In this document: one piece after another, positions 10,600 through 25,900 of the stretch
Layout: each line of letters opens with the position of its first letter
Numbering within the stretch: position 1 is the stretch's first letter
NCBI RefSeq assembly: GCF_000327385.1
Contig: NW_008707617.1
Location: forward strand, 1,914,960-1,978,959
DNA: 64,000 nt
From: Lottia gigantea
Lineage: Eukaryota; Mollusca; Gastropoda; Lottiidae
Reading direction: 5' to 3'
Notes under the pieces: model-generated
What the model saw: the letters and a program-made list of their open reading frames with translations, nothing else
The model's database searches: none
Told to the model about the DNA's origin: nothing
Program-made: the position numbers and the translations under genes

Positions 10600-11700
10600 C
10601 ATTTGCTAGTTCCTGGTTCTGAATCAACTGTCAAAAGATCTAGTACTGATACAGATTTACCAACTTCTTCCTTTTTTCGCACACTCCTTTTGTGGATGTC
10701 AGGTTTCTTGCAGAGATAACATAGGTTGCCTTACGGTCTGTGGTGCAGCAGTAGCTTTTTCATCAGAGTCTTGTAGTTTTCGTAAAATCTTCTGTGGATC
10801 TAATGGATGAATTCCACAGATTTCGATTACTTTCACAAGGATTTCATTATTTATCATGCCAATACGTAAACAAAGTTGTTGTAGAAGTTGAGGACAAGAT
10901 CAAGAGGCTGTGTAAAGTGTGTGCTGTTTGATAGAAAAACAAATCTTCTATCATGCTTGGAACATTTATCAATTATATCTGTATGTATATTGGATAACAG
11001 ATTGTCACCAAGTAGCACTTTGGGGCTGTCAAACCTTTTACAGTATGGTAATATCTTGCATTTGCAAGGCCGTTTTCACACCAGGCATCCCACATGTGCT
11101 CTGCTTAATACATTACATATAGAGGGAAAACATCTGCATAATTGATGTGCTACCCATAGTGTAATTTAGTATATATTCAGGATACTTATATCCCCTTTTG
11201 AAAATAAATTTCTTTTTTCCTGGATCATCCTCAAGATTGGTTTCATCATAATTGATTATGCAGGTATTGGGAATATCCTTCAAACATAATTCAAGATTAT
11301 TAAAATAATTAGTCATTTTGAACTTTGTCTTTACAGCTCTGGCTGGAACTTTTTATGTTTGCAGCTGTTCTTAAGGCTTTATGCTTGATGATGAAGCTTG
11401 CAACCCAATCACAACCTGGTATATTGTCTGGGAATTGCTTATCTTTCTGCCCTAAAGGGACAACATCCGTTTAGCTATCAAGTAGAGTAGTAGTGATAGA
11501 CTGACCCCACTGACTCTGAACATTTTAAGATTTACAAATTGCAGTTCTTCCTCTTTGGAAAATATTGTTTTTACCCCCAGCTCTTTTTGTATGTTTTTTT
11601 TCTATTTTATTTTTTAATATTCTGAAAGGAATTTCATGGGCTTCCCCAGCCTGTCTATATGATATTCCATTTTGAACATCTTCAATTGCAGCTTGAAGTT
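10600..11700 (-). pseudogene. pogo/Tigger-like (DDE_1) transposase relic
   Basis: On the minus strand from about 11700 downward, the following can be read in order: a helix-turn-helix start (AIEDVQNGISYRQAGEAHEI), DNIPGCDWVASFIIKHK (about 11440-11390), CIINYDETNLEDDPGKKKF with the first catalytic Asp (about 11260-11210), HMWDAWCENGLANARY (about 11100-11050), and FVFLSNSTHFTQPLDLV with the late catalytic region (about 10940-10890). This is the architecture of the pogo/Tigger DDE_1 superfamily. Reading requires several frame changes and passes stops, so the copy is dead. It is a plain DNA transposon. Terminal repeats were not located, and an interspersed repeat abuts its upstream side at 11700. 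Confidence 0.75.
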
Positions 11701-11990
11701 TTCAATGGATTTTGATGAAACTTGGTATGAGCATTGGCATTGTTAAGATCTCGGTCAAGTTCGAATTTAACAATTTTTCGACTAACTGATTTTGAGTTAT
11801 TACCCTTGACACAGTCAAAATGTGTAAAATTTGTTCGTGAGACTACAGTTTCTATCTGATTAAAGTGAAATTTGACGTGATCATATATATTGATGACATC
11901 TTGGACAGTTCGAATTTAAGGATTTTTTTGTTGAATGGTTTAATGGATGAGTTATTGCCCTTGACTAAATCATTCAGGGAGACTCCAATT
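11695..11990 (+). repeat. Interspersed repeat with GAGTTATTGCCCTTGA core
   Basis: The block contains TTTTGATGAAACTTGGTATG, AAGTTCGAATTTAACAA and GAGTTATTACCCTTGAC, repeated once more in degenerate form (GAGTTATTGCCCTTGACTAA at about 11951-11970). Related copies occur at about 17415-17462, 20370-20560, 26735-26850 (inverted), 47757-48045 and 61369-61664. I recall this repeat type as common in molluscan genomes. It has no coding capacity. Confidence 0.65.
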
Positions 11991-13955
11991 GTCATGGCAA
12001 GCCTGTCGCCAGTAGACTGATTTTTCATTTTTTTTCCTTACAGCTTTACCAAATGATTGGGAACGCTTATATGATTTTCCAGATTTTTCCTATTCAATGA
12101 AGTTTCAGTCTCTCTTTCTTTAGTCTGTGTAGTCTCACTTGGTTCTGAACTTTCTGTCTGTTCTACAAAATCTGTATTTTACTCACACTAGCTATTGACT
12201 ACATTGTTATTGACACAAAATTTGCAGCAAATTTCAAAAGGAAATATTGTTAGTTGCAGGAACATGAACATGCTCTAAATTGGTTAGACATTTCTTTTTT
12301 TAAATAAATCCTAATGATTTTGTAAGAGTTAAAGTTTGTGTAACTGAAGAAAGTTGAAGAATACATTCTATTGGAAGATATCTGGATTATGTTACATTTT
12401 TAAGAAGTTTTAACACAAATCAATAATACTTTTTGGGTGTTTCATCAATGGCCAATAAACAATTATTAAATAAATCTAAGCATTTGATTTTGATCTGTTT
12501 TTTTTTTCTTCTGTAAAATCAAGTTCTATTAGATATTCCTCAGTGGTGGATTGCCAGTGTTGATGTAATAATGTTAAGAATAATTTTGAAAATTCAATAA
12601 AACACTCATTGTCTTGTAATAAATAAATAATTTAATTCATTTAAATCAACATAACCAATTAGAATATAATAGAGGTGTGAACTTTATCTATATCATCCAT
12701 CTTAGGCCAAATGAAATGTGGAACACCATCCAGATATTTGTGGAAATACTTCATTTTTCAGAATCCTGGTTTTGTTCCCAGAAAAAATGACTTATGTTAA
12801 ATGAATTTACATAATCAACTGCATAATAGGTTACGAATCAATAGTGAACCACTGGCAACATTCAACATTATTGAATATAGCTCAGGATTTTCATTTGGCT
12901 TGTCAATCAATTGACAACACTTTCATCTGTGAATGGACTGCTATCACCAGCTAGTCATGACTATCTTCCCGAGCACCCTATTGCTTCATACTGTCAGGTA
13001 GGTTTTACTGATTTACTAATAAGGTTGGCCGAGATGAGTTGAGTTCCTGTCGTAGGGCCTTAGACCGCTACTCGATTTATAGTTAAATACTTACATTTTA
13101 AATATAAAATATACATCAAATGATTCTCTAATATTATAATCATAAATAGTTTTACAAAATACAGAAAACCAGTCATAATCACCTCGTTCCCCTTTTCTTT
13201 ACAAAGAACAAACATCAAAAGGAAACAATCATTTTGAAATGGACGCACAGGGAAGCTTATAGGAAAGATCAAATTTCTCTGCGAACTTTTAAACGATTGC
13301 CAATTGTTTTCTTGAACCCAACCACTTTATCTTGTGATTATTCATCTCTTTTCTTTTCTTCAAAGTCTTGATTTTCTCTTTGTTAGGCATCTGAGGCGAC
13401 TTTTGACATAATACAACATCAAAATGACATTGAGAAGATTTTTCCATCTTAAAGGTGATGGCTCAATTTGATGAAAACAATAGACCAATCTAGAGAATAG
13501 TATCCCTTAATCTGAAAGTTTCAACTTAGGTTTCAACAAAAAATATCAAGTCTCTGTGATGCCCAACAACAAAGCTATAGTTTACAATGTTTTTAATTAA
13601 CCCTTTTAAAACAAATTCAGTTTAATCAAGTAGATATATTGTACATAAATGTAAAATAGCATATTTTAGAAATATTTTCAATGTTTTTGATAACTAAAAT
13701 TGCATACCTCCCCTTCAATACAATTTTTTACAGATTTTGTACGGTACCAAATTTGAGATAGTTTATTACTACTGTAGGTTCTAAACATAGCCTATTTATA
13801 TTATATTTTGGGACATATGTTCAATGTTCTAGAATAGAACACTCCTGTTAAGAACTAAAGTTTTCACACTGGTGATGGTGGCCATTATTTCAAATGTCTC
13901 ATGTTAAAACTGTCAGTTGGTGTATGTTAAAGTTAGTAATCTTATTGTTTTTCAG
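11991..13955. other. Upstream region of PUS10, first exon not resolved
   Basis: No convincing coding exon is visible in this interval, although the PUS10 start and promoter must lie here or further left. An ATG at 13894 (ATGTCTCAT) could join in phase to the 13956 exon through a 53-bp intron beginning GTTAAA. The donor is weak, so I do not include it in the gene. Confidence 0.35.
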
Positions 13956-16900
13956 TTGGAATTATTTACAACTGATGATGGTCTAGTTGAAGAAGTTCTA
14001 AATGAATTGAAAGTAATTGGTTGTTGTATATGGTGTACTATAAGAATATTGGGGGAGAAAAGATGTTCATCATACAACAAATCAACATATAATCAGGTAT
14101 TAGAATGAAATATTTTGCTCATCATCACCAAGTTTGTACACACATAGTGGTTCAACTACTGTAGGGACTGGTTGAACCAAGTCCACAGACCCCCAAACCC
14201 AAGGGGGACCAACCCAGAAATCTTCCATTAACAGGCATTAAATAGACATCCAAAGGGGATCTCAGATTGCAGGATAGCATATGTTTAAAAATGGGTTTCC
14301 TTATATTTAAGTGTCAAATGAAGCAAACTATTTGATTAATTGATGTTACAAATGTATTCTCATGTATTCTTAATCATATCTTTATTTTCTTATATTGTGT
14401 GTAATTAAATGTTTTAACCAATCATAAATGTGCATATATGTACAGTCTGGATAAACAAAAAAGACTTTTTGACCTTTCTTAACTGGCCACTCATTGGAAT
14501 TCTGCTGATGATTCTCTGATAATTTAGATAATTATGAATTAATTATGGACATGTGAGACAAACTGGTATTTTTATAAGTCATTAGAACACCTCTACTTTC
14601 TATTCATATAAGCATTATTTAGCATTTGCATTTTCATAAATAATTGATTAAATAAAAAAGCATTTGGAGGAGGAGCCCCAACCAACTTAAATCAATGGGC
14701 CACCTCTCATCTCAACGATACCAGATTATGAAATACAGTGTTGAATTATTCAGTGTGGTTGAGACATAGTATCTGATAATGTTTAATAATCACCAGATTT
14801 CTTCATATCGATATATCATCCTTTTGAAAAAAAAACTTCTGTCATTAAAAATGAGAATGCATGATATCTTATGAAAATAACTTGACAAATTGTCTGGAAA
14901 AATTTAGGAATGTTCTTTATTAGGTAGATTCCAAATTTATTCTTAGATTAAGGGTGAGATTGATCTTTGTGGTGAACCTATTAACAGTCTAATTTAAATT
15001 AGACCAAACTTTCTCTCCTATTATTATTATCTTTTATTTATACACAACCACTCTTAACAGCTCTCTTCTTATTTTATTTGCATGAATAACCTCTATTTTA
15101 ATCAATTACACTGTTCCTTAAAAAAAGCATGTTTCAACAACATTCAGCATAATGGACTTTCCTTTGTATCACATAATCCCAGTTCACACTGAAAATTTAC
15201 AGAATTAACCCATTATCTCTCAGCATTTTGATCATGTGGTGTAGAGGGTGAAAATCTGTGACAAGTTTGAAAGAAACTTCTTTTACTCAGCTATAACATA
15301 CATCAAACTTCAACTTGTGATGACTTCATAAGGAATGAAGATGTTTCACATTGTACATTTTTCAAAAGAGATCAACTGCAATACAATTTGTAAAGAATTT
15401 CAGATGTATAACTTGCATCATATGACAGAGCTCCTCACAGATAAATATCACAATTTTCAACTAGAATTATGCATCAGACAACAAAACTGAAAATATCATT
15501 GTATAAATCTTTTCAAGTCACAATATCATCAAAGGTCAAGGTCAATGATAATTTTTTACAATTACTGAAAAAATGAACCAGAAATAATTTACTTGCATAC
15601 TTGTTTTCGCAATCAATTGTATTCTACAGATGTACAAAATTAAGCACATCAGACTCTGTTTTGAGTTTTACTATAGTTGGTCATATCAACAAGGAGGCTG
15701 AATCGTTAATTCGTAGTCAGATTATTTTCTTCAAATTTCTGGAAGTGAAAATTTCAAGTTTACAAGCAAATCACGTCAAAGGCAGAAGTAATATCGAAAT
15801 TTACAAAAGAATTTTTTATTCACAATCAAAATGTTTATCAACATGTAAATTTCAGATCAATCGTAAAAGCTACAAAAGTCAAAATTTTGGAAATGTTTTA
15901 TTGCCATTCTGTAGCCATTACATGTAGTTCAAAGTAATGAACAAAGAGTCTGATCAAAATCAATTTGAAAACAGAGCCATAAATTGGAAAAACGTAATAA
16001 AAATGGTTTTGTCATGTCATTTACGTTCGGACATAAATATGTTAATAATTTAAGGTTGGTGTGTAACTTGAAACAAATTATTTTGTATTTTAGTTAAAGG
16101 AAGAACTGTTTGATGAAGGTACAAGACAAGAAATATGCCCAGTATGTCTAGGAATCTTACATAAATGTACTCAAACCAATTTTCTAAAAGAGGTAGGTAC
16201 CAATATTTCTTATGTTGCATTGACTTATTAACCATGATCTTATTCTCTACTGCTTAAATGTTAGCTAACAAACTCCGTAACTCGTTTCTCAAAAAATCGT
16301 ATGACTTACGATTTAAGATTAAACTTACATTGCGTTTCTCAAAGACTATGGTAAGTGTCAGAAATAATCTGAAATAAATATTGTCGTAAGACGGAAGAGC
16401 ATGTGCAATACTGACTCCGTAGCAGATAACCAATTGTTTATGGAATTCGAAGTGACGAGAAGATCAAATTGTACGAAAAGTCAATTTTTCGTTAATAAGG
16501 TAACTGAAAAGAGACCTCTGTTAAAACCTCTGTTGGCCTATTTTAGAAAGTTGGCCCCATTGCCTTAAGACAGTCTTCCAGGGGGCGATTTTTAGATTAT
16601 TCATTGTATATAAAAGGGCTCAGAAAGTTTTGATGATGATGTTATCGCTGTTTTGACGAAAAAAATGGCAGCTCTCAACTAAGACTAAGTCGAAAAAATT
16701 TAATTGATCGAAAAGGTGGTGGGTATCTCTTGAAAATTTCTTGCTTAGTCAAAGACACCATTGATTAGTTATTTATTGTGAAAAAAGCAACCATTTGATT
16801 TTACTGTCTGCTATTTACGACAGCCTTGACCACTTGTAAGTTTACACCAGAATTAGTCACAAACATACAATAATTTTAATCTTAGGATTTTTGTAGAAAC

Positions 16901-19900
16901 GCCATTTACGATAAAATCAGCACAAATGGCCCCTGAACTCAAAAAAATAAAGTAAAAGTACCAAAAAAAAAAATAGGCCTGTCAAATGAGTATCTTTTGA
17001 ATCAAAGTCAGTCCTCATTATCTTTCGTTACATTGCTTGAAATTTTTATTACATAACCATTGGATACAGTGACAGATTTAGAACTTTATAAATAAATTAT
17101 TACACTCAATATATATTTCTTTGGATTTTCTTTTTGATCAAATATGAGGGCTCCAACTTAAATAAGGGAAGTCCCATGTTTTGTCAGTCCATTGTTCAGA
17201 CCACATGAATTATTGCAATGATCAGAGTAAAAAAAAAACCTTGAGCACCGTGAAGCAAATTGTCATGAAAATGTCAACAGAGTAGTAAACAAAACTGCTT
17301 TAAGATGTATTTCTTGTGCTAAGAAATTCTTCGGTTGTTTTAAATTCTAATCTGTGTTATATCTTGTAGCTGTCATCAACTCTTATTTTGAATTATATTG
17401 TATATTTGAGAGCTATAAAATATTAAGTATGAGTTATTGCCCTTGTTCTTGAAAACACGTTCCAGAAAAGTAGGATGTAAAACTCTATTAATTTCATTTG
17501 AAAACACATTCAAATTTTAGTCTGTAGACATCCTAGAAGGCACAATTCTTAACAGATTTTGCCCAATATTGGTATGAATGTTTGTTATCACCCAAGGATG
17601 AACCCTGTTGAAAATCAAAGGAATGGGCCACCTATAATAGACTGAATATGAAATAATACAAACTATTTTCTAGATAAGTGAAAAGGTAAAGAAAGAGGAT
17701 TATGAATATGTAGATTATATTTGCTCTTTAAATGTTCCAGTATCAACTATTGTTAGACAGGTATAGTTCTATTCTTGTTATTAGTCATCAGCTGACAATG
17801 AATTTTACCCCTTTCACACTGTACAACTGGATTATTGAATTCGGTTATAACAACAACAAAACATTCTGATTCAGTTTCTTTTTCATTTGTTTCCAAACTG
17901 CAATATCTGGATATCAGTTTTCACACTGCAGAGTAAAGTTTACTAAATAACTTTTTATTTTTAGTTGTCACAGTTGAGGTAATTGAGCTACAATGTTCAC
18001 ATTATAAAATATGAACATGAATATGAACAAAATGATTTTGCATTTACTTTTCAATGCAAATCCATACATTAATCCATTTCTTTTGATTGTTAAGTATTTC
18101 TGTTATGACATTGTCACCAAAACAGGAAATGCCATTTTGAGTGTTTATTCAGGTGATACCCAAGGTGATATTGTTATCTGGATAACATTTTGCTTGGTTT
18201 CACACTGCCAATTATCTTGATTTTATCTAGATGGATGAAATCCACCTCTAGATATAGATTCTTATAGCTGGATAACTTCTAGTTATAACTTATAACCTAA
18301 TAAATTTATTTACCAGTGTGAGAGCAACTGGAAGTTATTCAGATGGCATTGAATAGAGCTTAATTATTTTTGAAGTGCGAAAGGAGTATATTTTATTTAT
18401 CTAAAAGAAAATGGATCAAAGCAAAAATTCAATGGATAATACATTTTTAATATCTGCAGGCTGTGGTACAGGCAGATGGAGGCAACACAAAATTATAAAT
18501 ACCTAAAGAGAAACTTAAATAAATACCTGTTCTGAATCACTATTGTTTTTATCCATAACTATTTTAATTCATGCTTTGGGGTTCTAATTGTTTTTAAGAT
18601 CACCATGTATATTAAATATTTATGTATCATTGTCCAAACATGAAGTAAAAACTGAATAGATTTTAATAATTTCAGCATTCTGTATTTTTACATTTAAAAG
18701 AAAAGTGTAAGTAAGTATAAATTTTCCCAAAGTTCTTGAAGGGATTGTAAAGGGTTTGATGATGTAACTAATAGTAAAATAGTTTATCACATAGGGCCCT
18801 TTGCAATTAATGATATCATCAAATAGTTAGTTTTAGTGGAATTGCGGGAATAACAGAAGTCTGATTGAAAATGGGAATGGTGCAAATTAATGCGGAAACA
18901 CATACAATTTTTAGAAGACCTCTTTACAATCCCATTAACAATTGTTCATTCATTTCAACATGAAATATTTTATTCAAACTGTAGCAAGACAAGAATCAAA
19001 GTTGCATCTGGAGAATACAAGTTAACATGAATTCTCAACTTTCCAGAGCAATGCTATTCTGTGATTTGATTTAGCACACTTTTCTGACAATCTACAATAT
19101 ACATTGTTCATTTGAACTATTACTATTTGTAGAGATATCTACAGTAAAATACCAGAAGATGAAATATCCAGTATAAAAGATGTATGGAAGTGGTTATGTG
19201 GACCAGAATTATCTTCTCATCTGAAATCAGTGTTTAATCCAAAGGTAATAACAAATTTCATATTATGTACAATATATAAATAGTTAAAGCTAGAAATCTA
19301 ACTGTCTTTGAATTTCTTGAGTAAATCAAATTTTACTGAGAGTATTTATAAATTAATTTAGAATTAAAAAATTTGAGGACAGAAGGATTAAATCCAGATT
19401 TTAAGAAATACAGTATTCTGATTGGATAATGAAACAAACTTATAATCAAGTTTAATGATTGACCAATCAGATGATTGCAACACTTAAATCATCTTATTTA
19501 GTGAAGTTTTCAGCCCAAGATTATTATATTATAGTTGAAACTGTCACCTGTTTATGTAAATTGTGTTGTAGAGTCCATTTGAAATATCCATTGTGTTTGA
19601 CTATGAAGATTCAGATAAAGAATGTAATTTTTTGTAAGTATATGTTTGATAATGCCCATGTGATTTGTTTCAATTTCACTCAACTCCTAATGGGAAACAT
19701 AAATACTATAAACATTTATGATTTGTTACACAAGTGTAATAGAGTTGAATTGTTTTTGTTTCTGTCATTGATTATTTGCAGAGACTTTTTTTGTTAATTT
19801 ATAATAAATTACAATATTTTTTTCTATATTTTTATATCCAGGATATCTACCAATCCAAATGAATTTCAGAGAAGAAAAAAGGTAATTAAAAAAGATTAAT

Positions 19901-22900
19901 ATGCCCAGACCTGTCTTATTGTTGACTATCTAGCTGTATTTAGGGACCAATAATACTTGATGACGTGAATGGCATATTTTTTATGCTTTTTTAATTATAA
20001 ATGCTTTATTCAAAATTTCCAGAAGCAGATAAGCTGACATTTTATCCAAGTTTTTTTGTAAATTCCAAAACTAACTTACTTATATGAAACAAAGAAAGGT
20101 CTGTCAATCCGGATTGCAATTATTTGCGATCGGACTGTGATTAAAAATGTACCAGATCACCAGCAAATGTGAAAAGTACCTAAAAAATAACTAATTCTAA
20201 AACAGTTATCCACAGCTAACTACGCTACATGTTACATTCCTATGGGACGCCTGCAACGATTATTACACACTCGGGCTATTTCTGTTGATATCTTTGGGCT
20301 TAGTAGGGTCATACACCACACTTATTTGGTTCTTAAATGTCCTCTGACCTTAAATATGCAACAACAGTTTTTATACGCCCACGTGATCATTTATATTGAT
20401 GAGATCTTGGACAAGTTCGAATTTGATATTTTGATGAACGATCTTTGAGTTATTGCCCTTGACTTAGGAAAAACGCTTCAAAATTTGTTTGTGAACACAT
20501 TAGAGACTACAGTTTTCAATCGATTTTAATGAAACATGGTGTGATCATGTATATTGATGCAATAATTTAATGTATTTAGGTTATTGATATTGATTTTCAA
20601 ATTGAACAATGTCAGGCCTCGCCACCCCCCGTCATTAGGGAGGGGTCCATTGGGGCTGGGCACAGCAATTGAGAATTAAGCTCCATCAAAACCTTATTCA
20701 GTTCAGCAGAGAGATTGATACAGTGTCTTTGTACAAAATCAAAAAGATATAGATTTTGGTACGTTTTTGGCAGCTCAAACTTGGCCTTTGGAGTATAATA
20801 TCTGAGCTCCAGTACTAATTCATTTCTGGCGATGGGACTTGGCCTTGGCATTAAGAGCTTCAGATTGAGGGAATATATTTTTAAGGATAAGCAATAGTAT
20901 TGAAAAATTCTTACAGATTAAATGATTGAGAACCAACACACTATCAACTATTTATATTAATATTTATTTCAGTCAACCTATGAAATATTTACCAGAACAG
21001 CTGTATTGAAATCTGTATCATCTATACCTGATAATTTATTTAAAAAGTAAGTCTAGGGATTATTTCATATTAAGATATTGCTATTTTTAATTCTTAAAGG
21101 TGAATAAAAGCCATTTGAAATTTGACATGAAATCTGCCAGAAAAAGTATGGTTTTAGTCTCAGCATTGCTCAGCATTGGGTTCAGATCAAAAGAGAAATT
21201 CTATTTGAATCATTCAGATTAAAAAGCTTCAAGAGATTCAACAATAGATCTCATTGCCAACTACACAGTAATGTTTGTTTTCTATAGCTGTATAATATGC
21301 ATCAAGCATGTTTGTTGGATATCAAACATTTAGGACAACAAGTCTAGAAATTTCACTTTTGGAAAGGCATTTTATTTGGTTGAAAAAGCAATCTGAAACT
21401 CTAATCAAAGAATGAAATTTTAAAAATCTTATTTTTCTCAAAAATGTTTGACAGAATACACCAAATCAATTCTATTTTTCAAAAATATCTCACAAGAGAA
21501 CCCATTCAGACATTCCATAAGAGGGGGGTGACTAGGTGCTTCCACAGTGATACAACAGTTTAAATCTCTATATTGAGAGATGTCTCCCCATTAGATCAGA
21601 CTCCCTCTATTTGTACCCCCAGTCTCTGTTTGTGAATAGGCTCTCATCTCTCTTGAACATTGTAATTTATATTAATTATAAAGAAATATATCGTGGGGAC
21701 CGCTTGAAACCTCAACCAATAACTAGTATACTGTACTATTATACGAGGTTTTTTGTTTCCATGGCAGAAAAAGGAACAGTGAACCTTGTATAATATAATA
21801 TTTTTCGAGGTTTTAAATCTGACTGTTTATATTCTTGTTATTTAATAAGTGCATTTTGGGTTATTTACAATCAAGCTAAGAATACAAATGACCAAATATG
21901 GCATATACAAGGTTTCAAGCAGTCACCCATGATATCTGCTATGTGTATCTAAGCTACTCTCACTAACAAGCTATGTCTATTTAGATATTATCAATGTCCA
22001 TGTATAAAACCAGTAAAAGAAATCAGCTATATAATAGATTGTAATTATGATGCTATATATATAGCAGGTAAGATGTTTATTTAGAATTTCCTAACTTTAA
22101 AATCCTCTGATTAATATTTTTGACAGTTGTCAGTGTATGTTAAGTTAGAAACAGTAGGTATTATATTTATTAATGATATTCAGCATCATGATTATTATGT
22201 CCAAAAGGGAAATAAATCTTGAATTTCAACAATTTCAATGTGTTTAATTTTGTAGGCCTAAGGGGAATTTGGACTATTCTGTTAGATATGTTATTCATAT
22301 TTTGAAACAAGGCAAAATATACAGCCCTTTAAACGGTGTTGTAAAAATTTCCTTTATAGGAAGATATAATAAATACAGTAGAACATTGAGTCAAACACCA
22401 TGGCTTATAGATGGAAAGAGAAAAACTATTTCATCAGTTGAAGAAGAAATTTGTAATTGTTTAACATCTTTTAAAGCTTCAGGTAGAGTAGATTTCACTG
22501 TTTATAATGCCAGTCAAGGCAGCGCTAGTTATTTTGCTTCATTTCTAGTTTTTTGGGTTACTTATTCATATTATGATCTAACAAACATCTGTTTATATAC
22601 AACTTATGGGAACCATAGTGTCCCAGTGAATTGTACACTTGCCTGCAAACTTCGTCAGTGGTCCAATGTTCAATTCCTACTGCAGTAGGATTAAATATTC
22701 CTTGACAGTTAGAAGGAATTAAAGCAAGCTTATGTAACTTTTCAGGTTAGCTTCCCTGCATTGTCCAATGTCCATCCTCATTAGTGCAATTAAAGATGCG
22801 TTTTATGAAAACATGTAAAAATAACTTAGTTTGATGAATTATTACTTAGTTTAATGGATTTATTGGATTATAGAGTGATTCTGTTGTATAGTTATGACAC

Positions 22901-25900
22901 CAGTTAAATCCACTGATGAACAAAGACTCATTTTGTTCAATTTTAAAAAAATTTTTTGTCATCCCTAAGAGGTAGTTTACCTTTAACTTAAACTGGATTT
23001 ATCTTTATGTCTACCTTTCTAACAATTTCAGAATTTCGTTTTTCATCATCTGGTAGAGAAGATGTAGATGTTAGAATGTTGGGTAATGGTAAGTTTGTTA
23101 GTTTCGTATTTTTGTTTTCCAGTCAGATTTGCTAGAACATTATAAAATAACAATATTACGAGACTATGAGAACATAATGAAATAAATAAGTCATTATTAA
23201 TATTATTATATTTAAGGCCGACCATTCATAGTAGAGATAATGAATTCACACAGAAATACTGTAGTTAGTACTTTGCCAGATATACAGAAGGTATGTAAAT
23301 TGTTTTTCTTCATTATTTATTTTTTCAGAATAATTTAATATCTTAATGCCTGAAAATACACGTTTTTCAGGGACAGATTCGCCATCAGTTTTGACTAACT
23401 GTACATTATTCTGAGAAATTGGAATTGAATAAGCAGCTCACCATCAAAATTTGAGCCTTGAGTCAAATCCATGTAAAATTATTTGTATTAGAAAATGACT
23501 CGGCTTTTCGCAAGACTTGGCCATATATAGAAAAGACTTACATACAAATAGAAAATATATTTCTTAGAGGAATTTTTGAAAGTATTTGATTTTCGTACAT
23601 ATCTAGTACTATTTATATATTTTCAAGACCAAAAACGGACCCTGGAAATGGCGAACTGACCCTTTAAAATATTGGCACATTTAAGCTATTTTAGACATGG
23701 CTGGTAATATCAGATTGCATGTGAACTTTATGATTTTAATATTACAGCAGATCAATGAGACATCTGATGTGGTTAAAGTAAGAGATTTACAGTTGGTCAC
23801 AAGGTAAGATTATACTGTAATTATAGAAATATTATATGTAAAGTCATTATTCAATAAACTCTATGAAGGCAGCCATTTTGGAAATTTTGACATCATGTAG
23901 CAATAAGTACCATATATTATGGTAATGGAAATACTTTTGCCACAACATGATGCCATACTATCTATGGATTCAAAGTTAGATTTAATTGTTACTTTTTGAT
24001 TGATAGAATTTCCGTATTTAGATTCCTGGTATTATATATTGTATTTGTTATAGAGATGATACTGTAAAGTTAAAAGAAGGGGAAGGAGAGAAGAATAAAT
24101 GTTATTTAGCATTATGTTGGTCATCAGAAGTTTTAACTGATGAACACAAACATTCTATTAGTCAACAAAAGGTTTGGACATATTAATGCTATCAATTTCA
24201 TTGATCTTTCGATGCAAAATAAATATCTGATGATGCATTCGTTACCTCTGTGATGATTATAAATGCTCTTTATGTAGTTTTTGTGAATTTACACAAACAG
24301 AACTACGCAGATTTATACAGTGTCCACAGGTTTTTGCTGTTTATACATCGATAAACTGAAAAATTGTTCAGGTCATTCCTTATAATTAAATCAACTCAAA
24401 TAAGTGTTTAAATATTTATGTAATATAACAACAACTTAAGGCACTAAATTGGTGCATAAAATTTTAACATAACATTAAACAACTGATACTAACAATAGAC
24501 ACGTCCTAGAGAACAGCCAATCAAAAATAAGTAGGTCACCTATTTATAGTCTACTGTTTACTACGTGGAAGTTGACGGAGCGGCAAAATTGGAAGTTCAT
24601 TTATTGAAAGACGAGTTCTAAATAAGTCCAGAATTCATGATATTGTTGGAATTTGGAGTGTGCACATTTGAGGGAATTTAGAAAATACCTTTATCATTCA
24701 GTGATGTCTCGAAGGAACGACATCGATGCCGTGAAGTGGCCACGTCAATCAAACTCAATGATAAACGTAGTCCGTTAAGGGGCTGAGCTTATATTTCCAT
24801 ACAGTTTACACAGATATAAACCTAATGCATGTGACTACTGTTATACAATCAAATAGCGTGATACCGTGTAAACAGAATCGTGATTTAATTATTATAATTT
24901 ATGGCTTAAATATCGAATGTGCTATCTTTTAGAAAGTATTTAACATTTGTCATATTGTTATTTCAGGATTTAGAAGTACACCAGAAAACACCATTAAGAG
25001 TTTTACATAGGTAAGATTATTGTGTTAAGGGGATTCTAAAGAAGTTTTCTGGTTTTCTATTTGCACAATTCTGATTTATGGTTTGCAGAGATTTTTTCAA
25101 TGACAGTACAAAAACAAATCTTGTTCCTACACTTTGAAAGATGGTCAATTAGTGATGTATGGATGCCTGTATTTTACTGTGACGTAAATTGAATCAAGAT
25201 TATTGATTTCTGGTCCAGAATAAAAGACATAATAGTACCAATGGTTCAATTTCAGGAGATCACAAGCTACCAGACTAAAAATAGTTCATTCAATGAATGT
25301 TGAAGATGTGAAGGGGAATTATTTTAAACTAAATATTTCCACTCAAGCTGGAACGTATCCTTTTTTACTGTGATATGTTAAAAAAATTCATACTATTTGT
25401 TTGAAAAATGAACGCGAAATATTAATCAATGAAAATGTCAAGGAAGGAATTTTTTGAGAAAAAAAATATTATAGTAAAAATAGAAAAAAATTAATCAAAT
25501 TATGAACATGTTTGTACCTAATTGTAAGAAGAGATAAATATATTTTTGGTCACATTTCTTACAATTATGGTAACCATCAAGTCAAACTTTTGTTCTTGTT
25601 TCAAAATGGCATAGGATTGAATTCCACAAATTTGACAAAATTGAATCACAATTTTACAAAACATTGAGACAACATTCTTGTAAATGTGGTTGGTATATTT
25701 AATTTATTGAAATGTTAGTTTCAATCTAAAGTTTTTGCATTAGATTGAATTTAATGAATAACAATACATATTAGGGCATTTACAAAATAACTATGTTACA
25801 AGTTACATAAAATAGATTATTAGTATTTGCCTTTTTTGATGACATTTATTGCCATATTATCATAAGAAATATATAAGATTTTATCCTTAACAATATATAG

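Noticed and set aside
13917-14108. Start of PUS10 at 13917
   Set aside because: That frame opens with TTG, not ATG, and a strong acceptor (TTGTTTTTCAG) lies at 13955, so the coding exon starts at 13956.
22269-22688. 139-codon plus-strand open frame as a separate gene
   Set aside because: Only 22360-22482 (PUS10 exon 10) is conserved. The rest is intron read-through on both sides.
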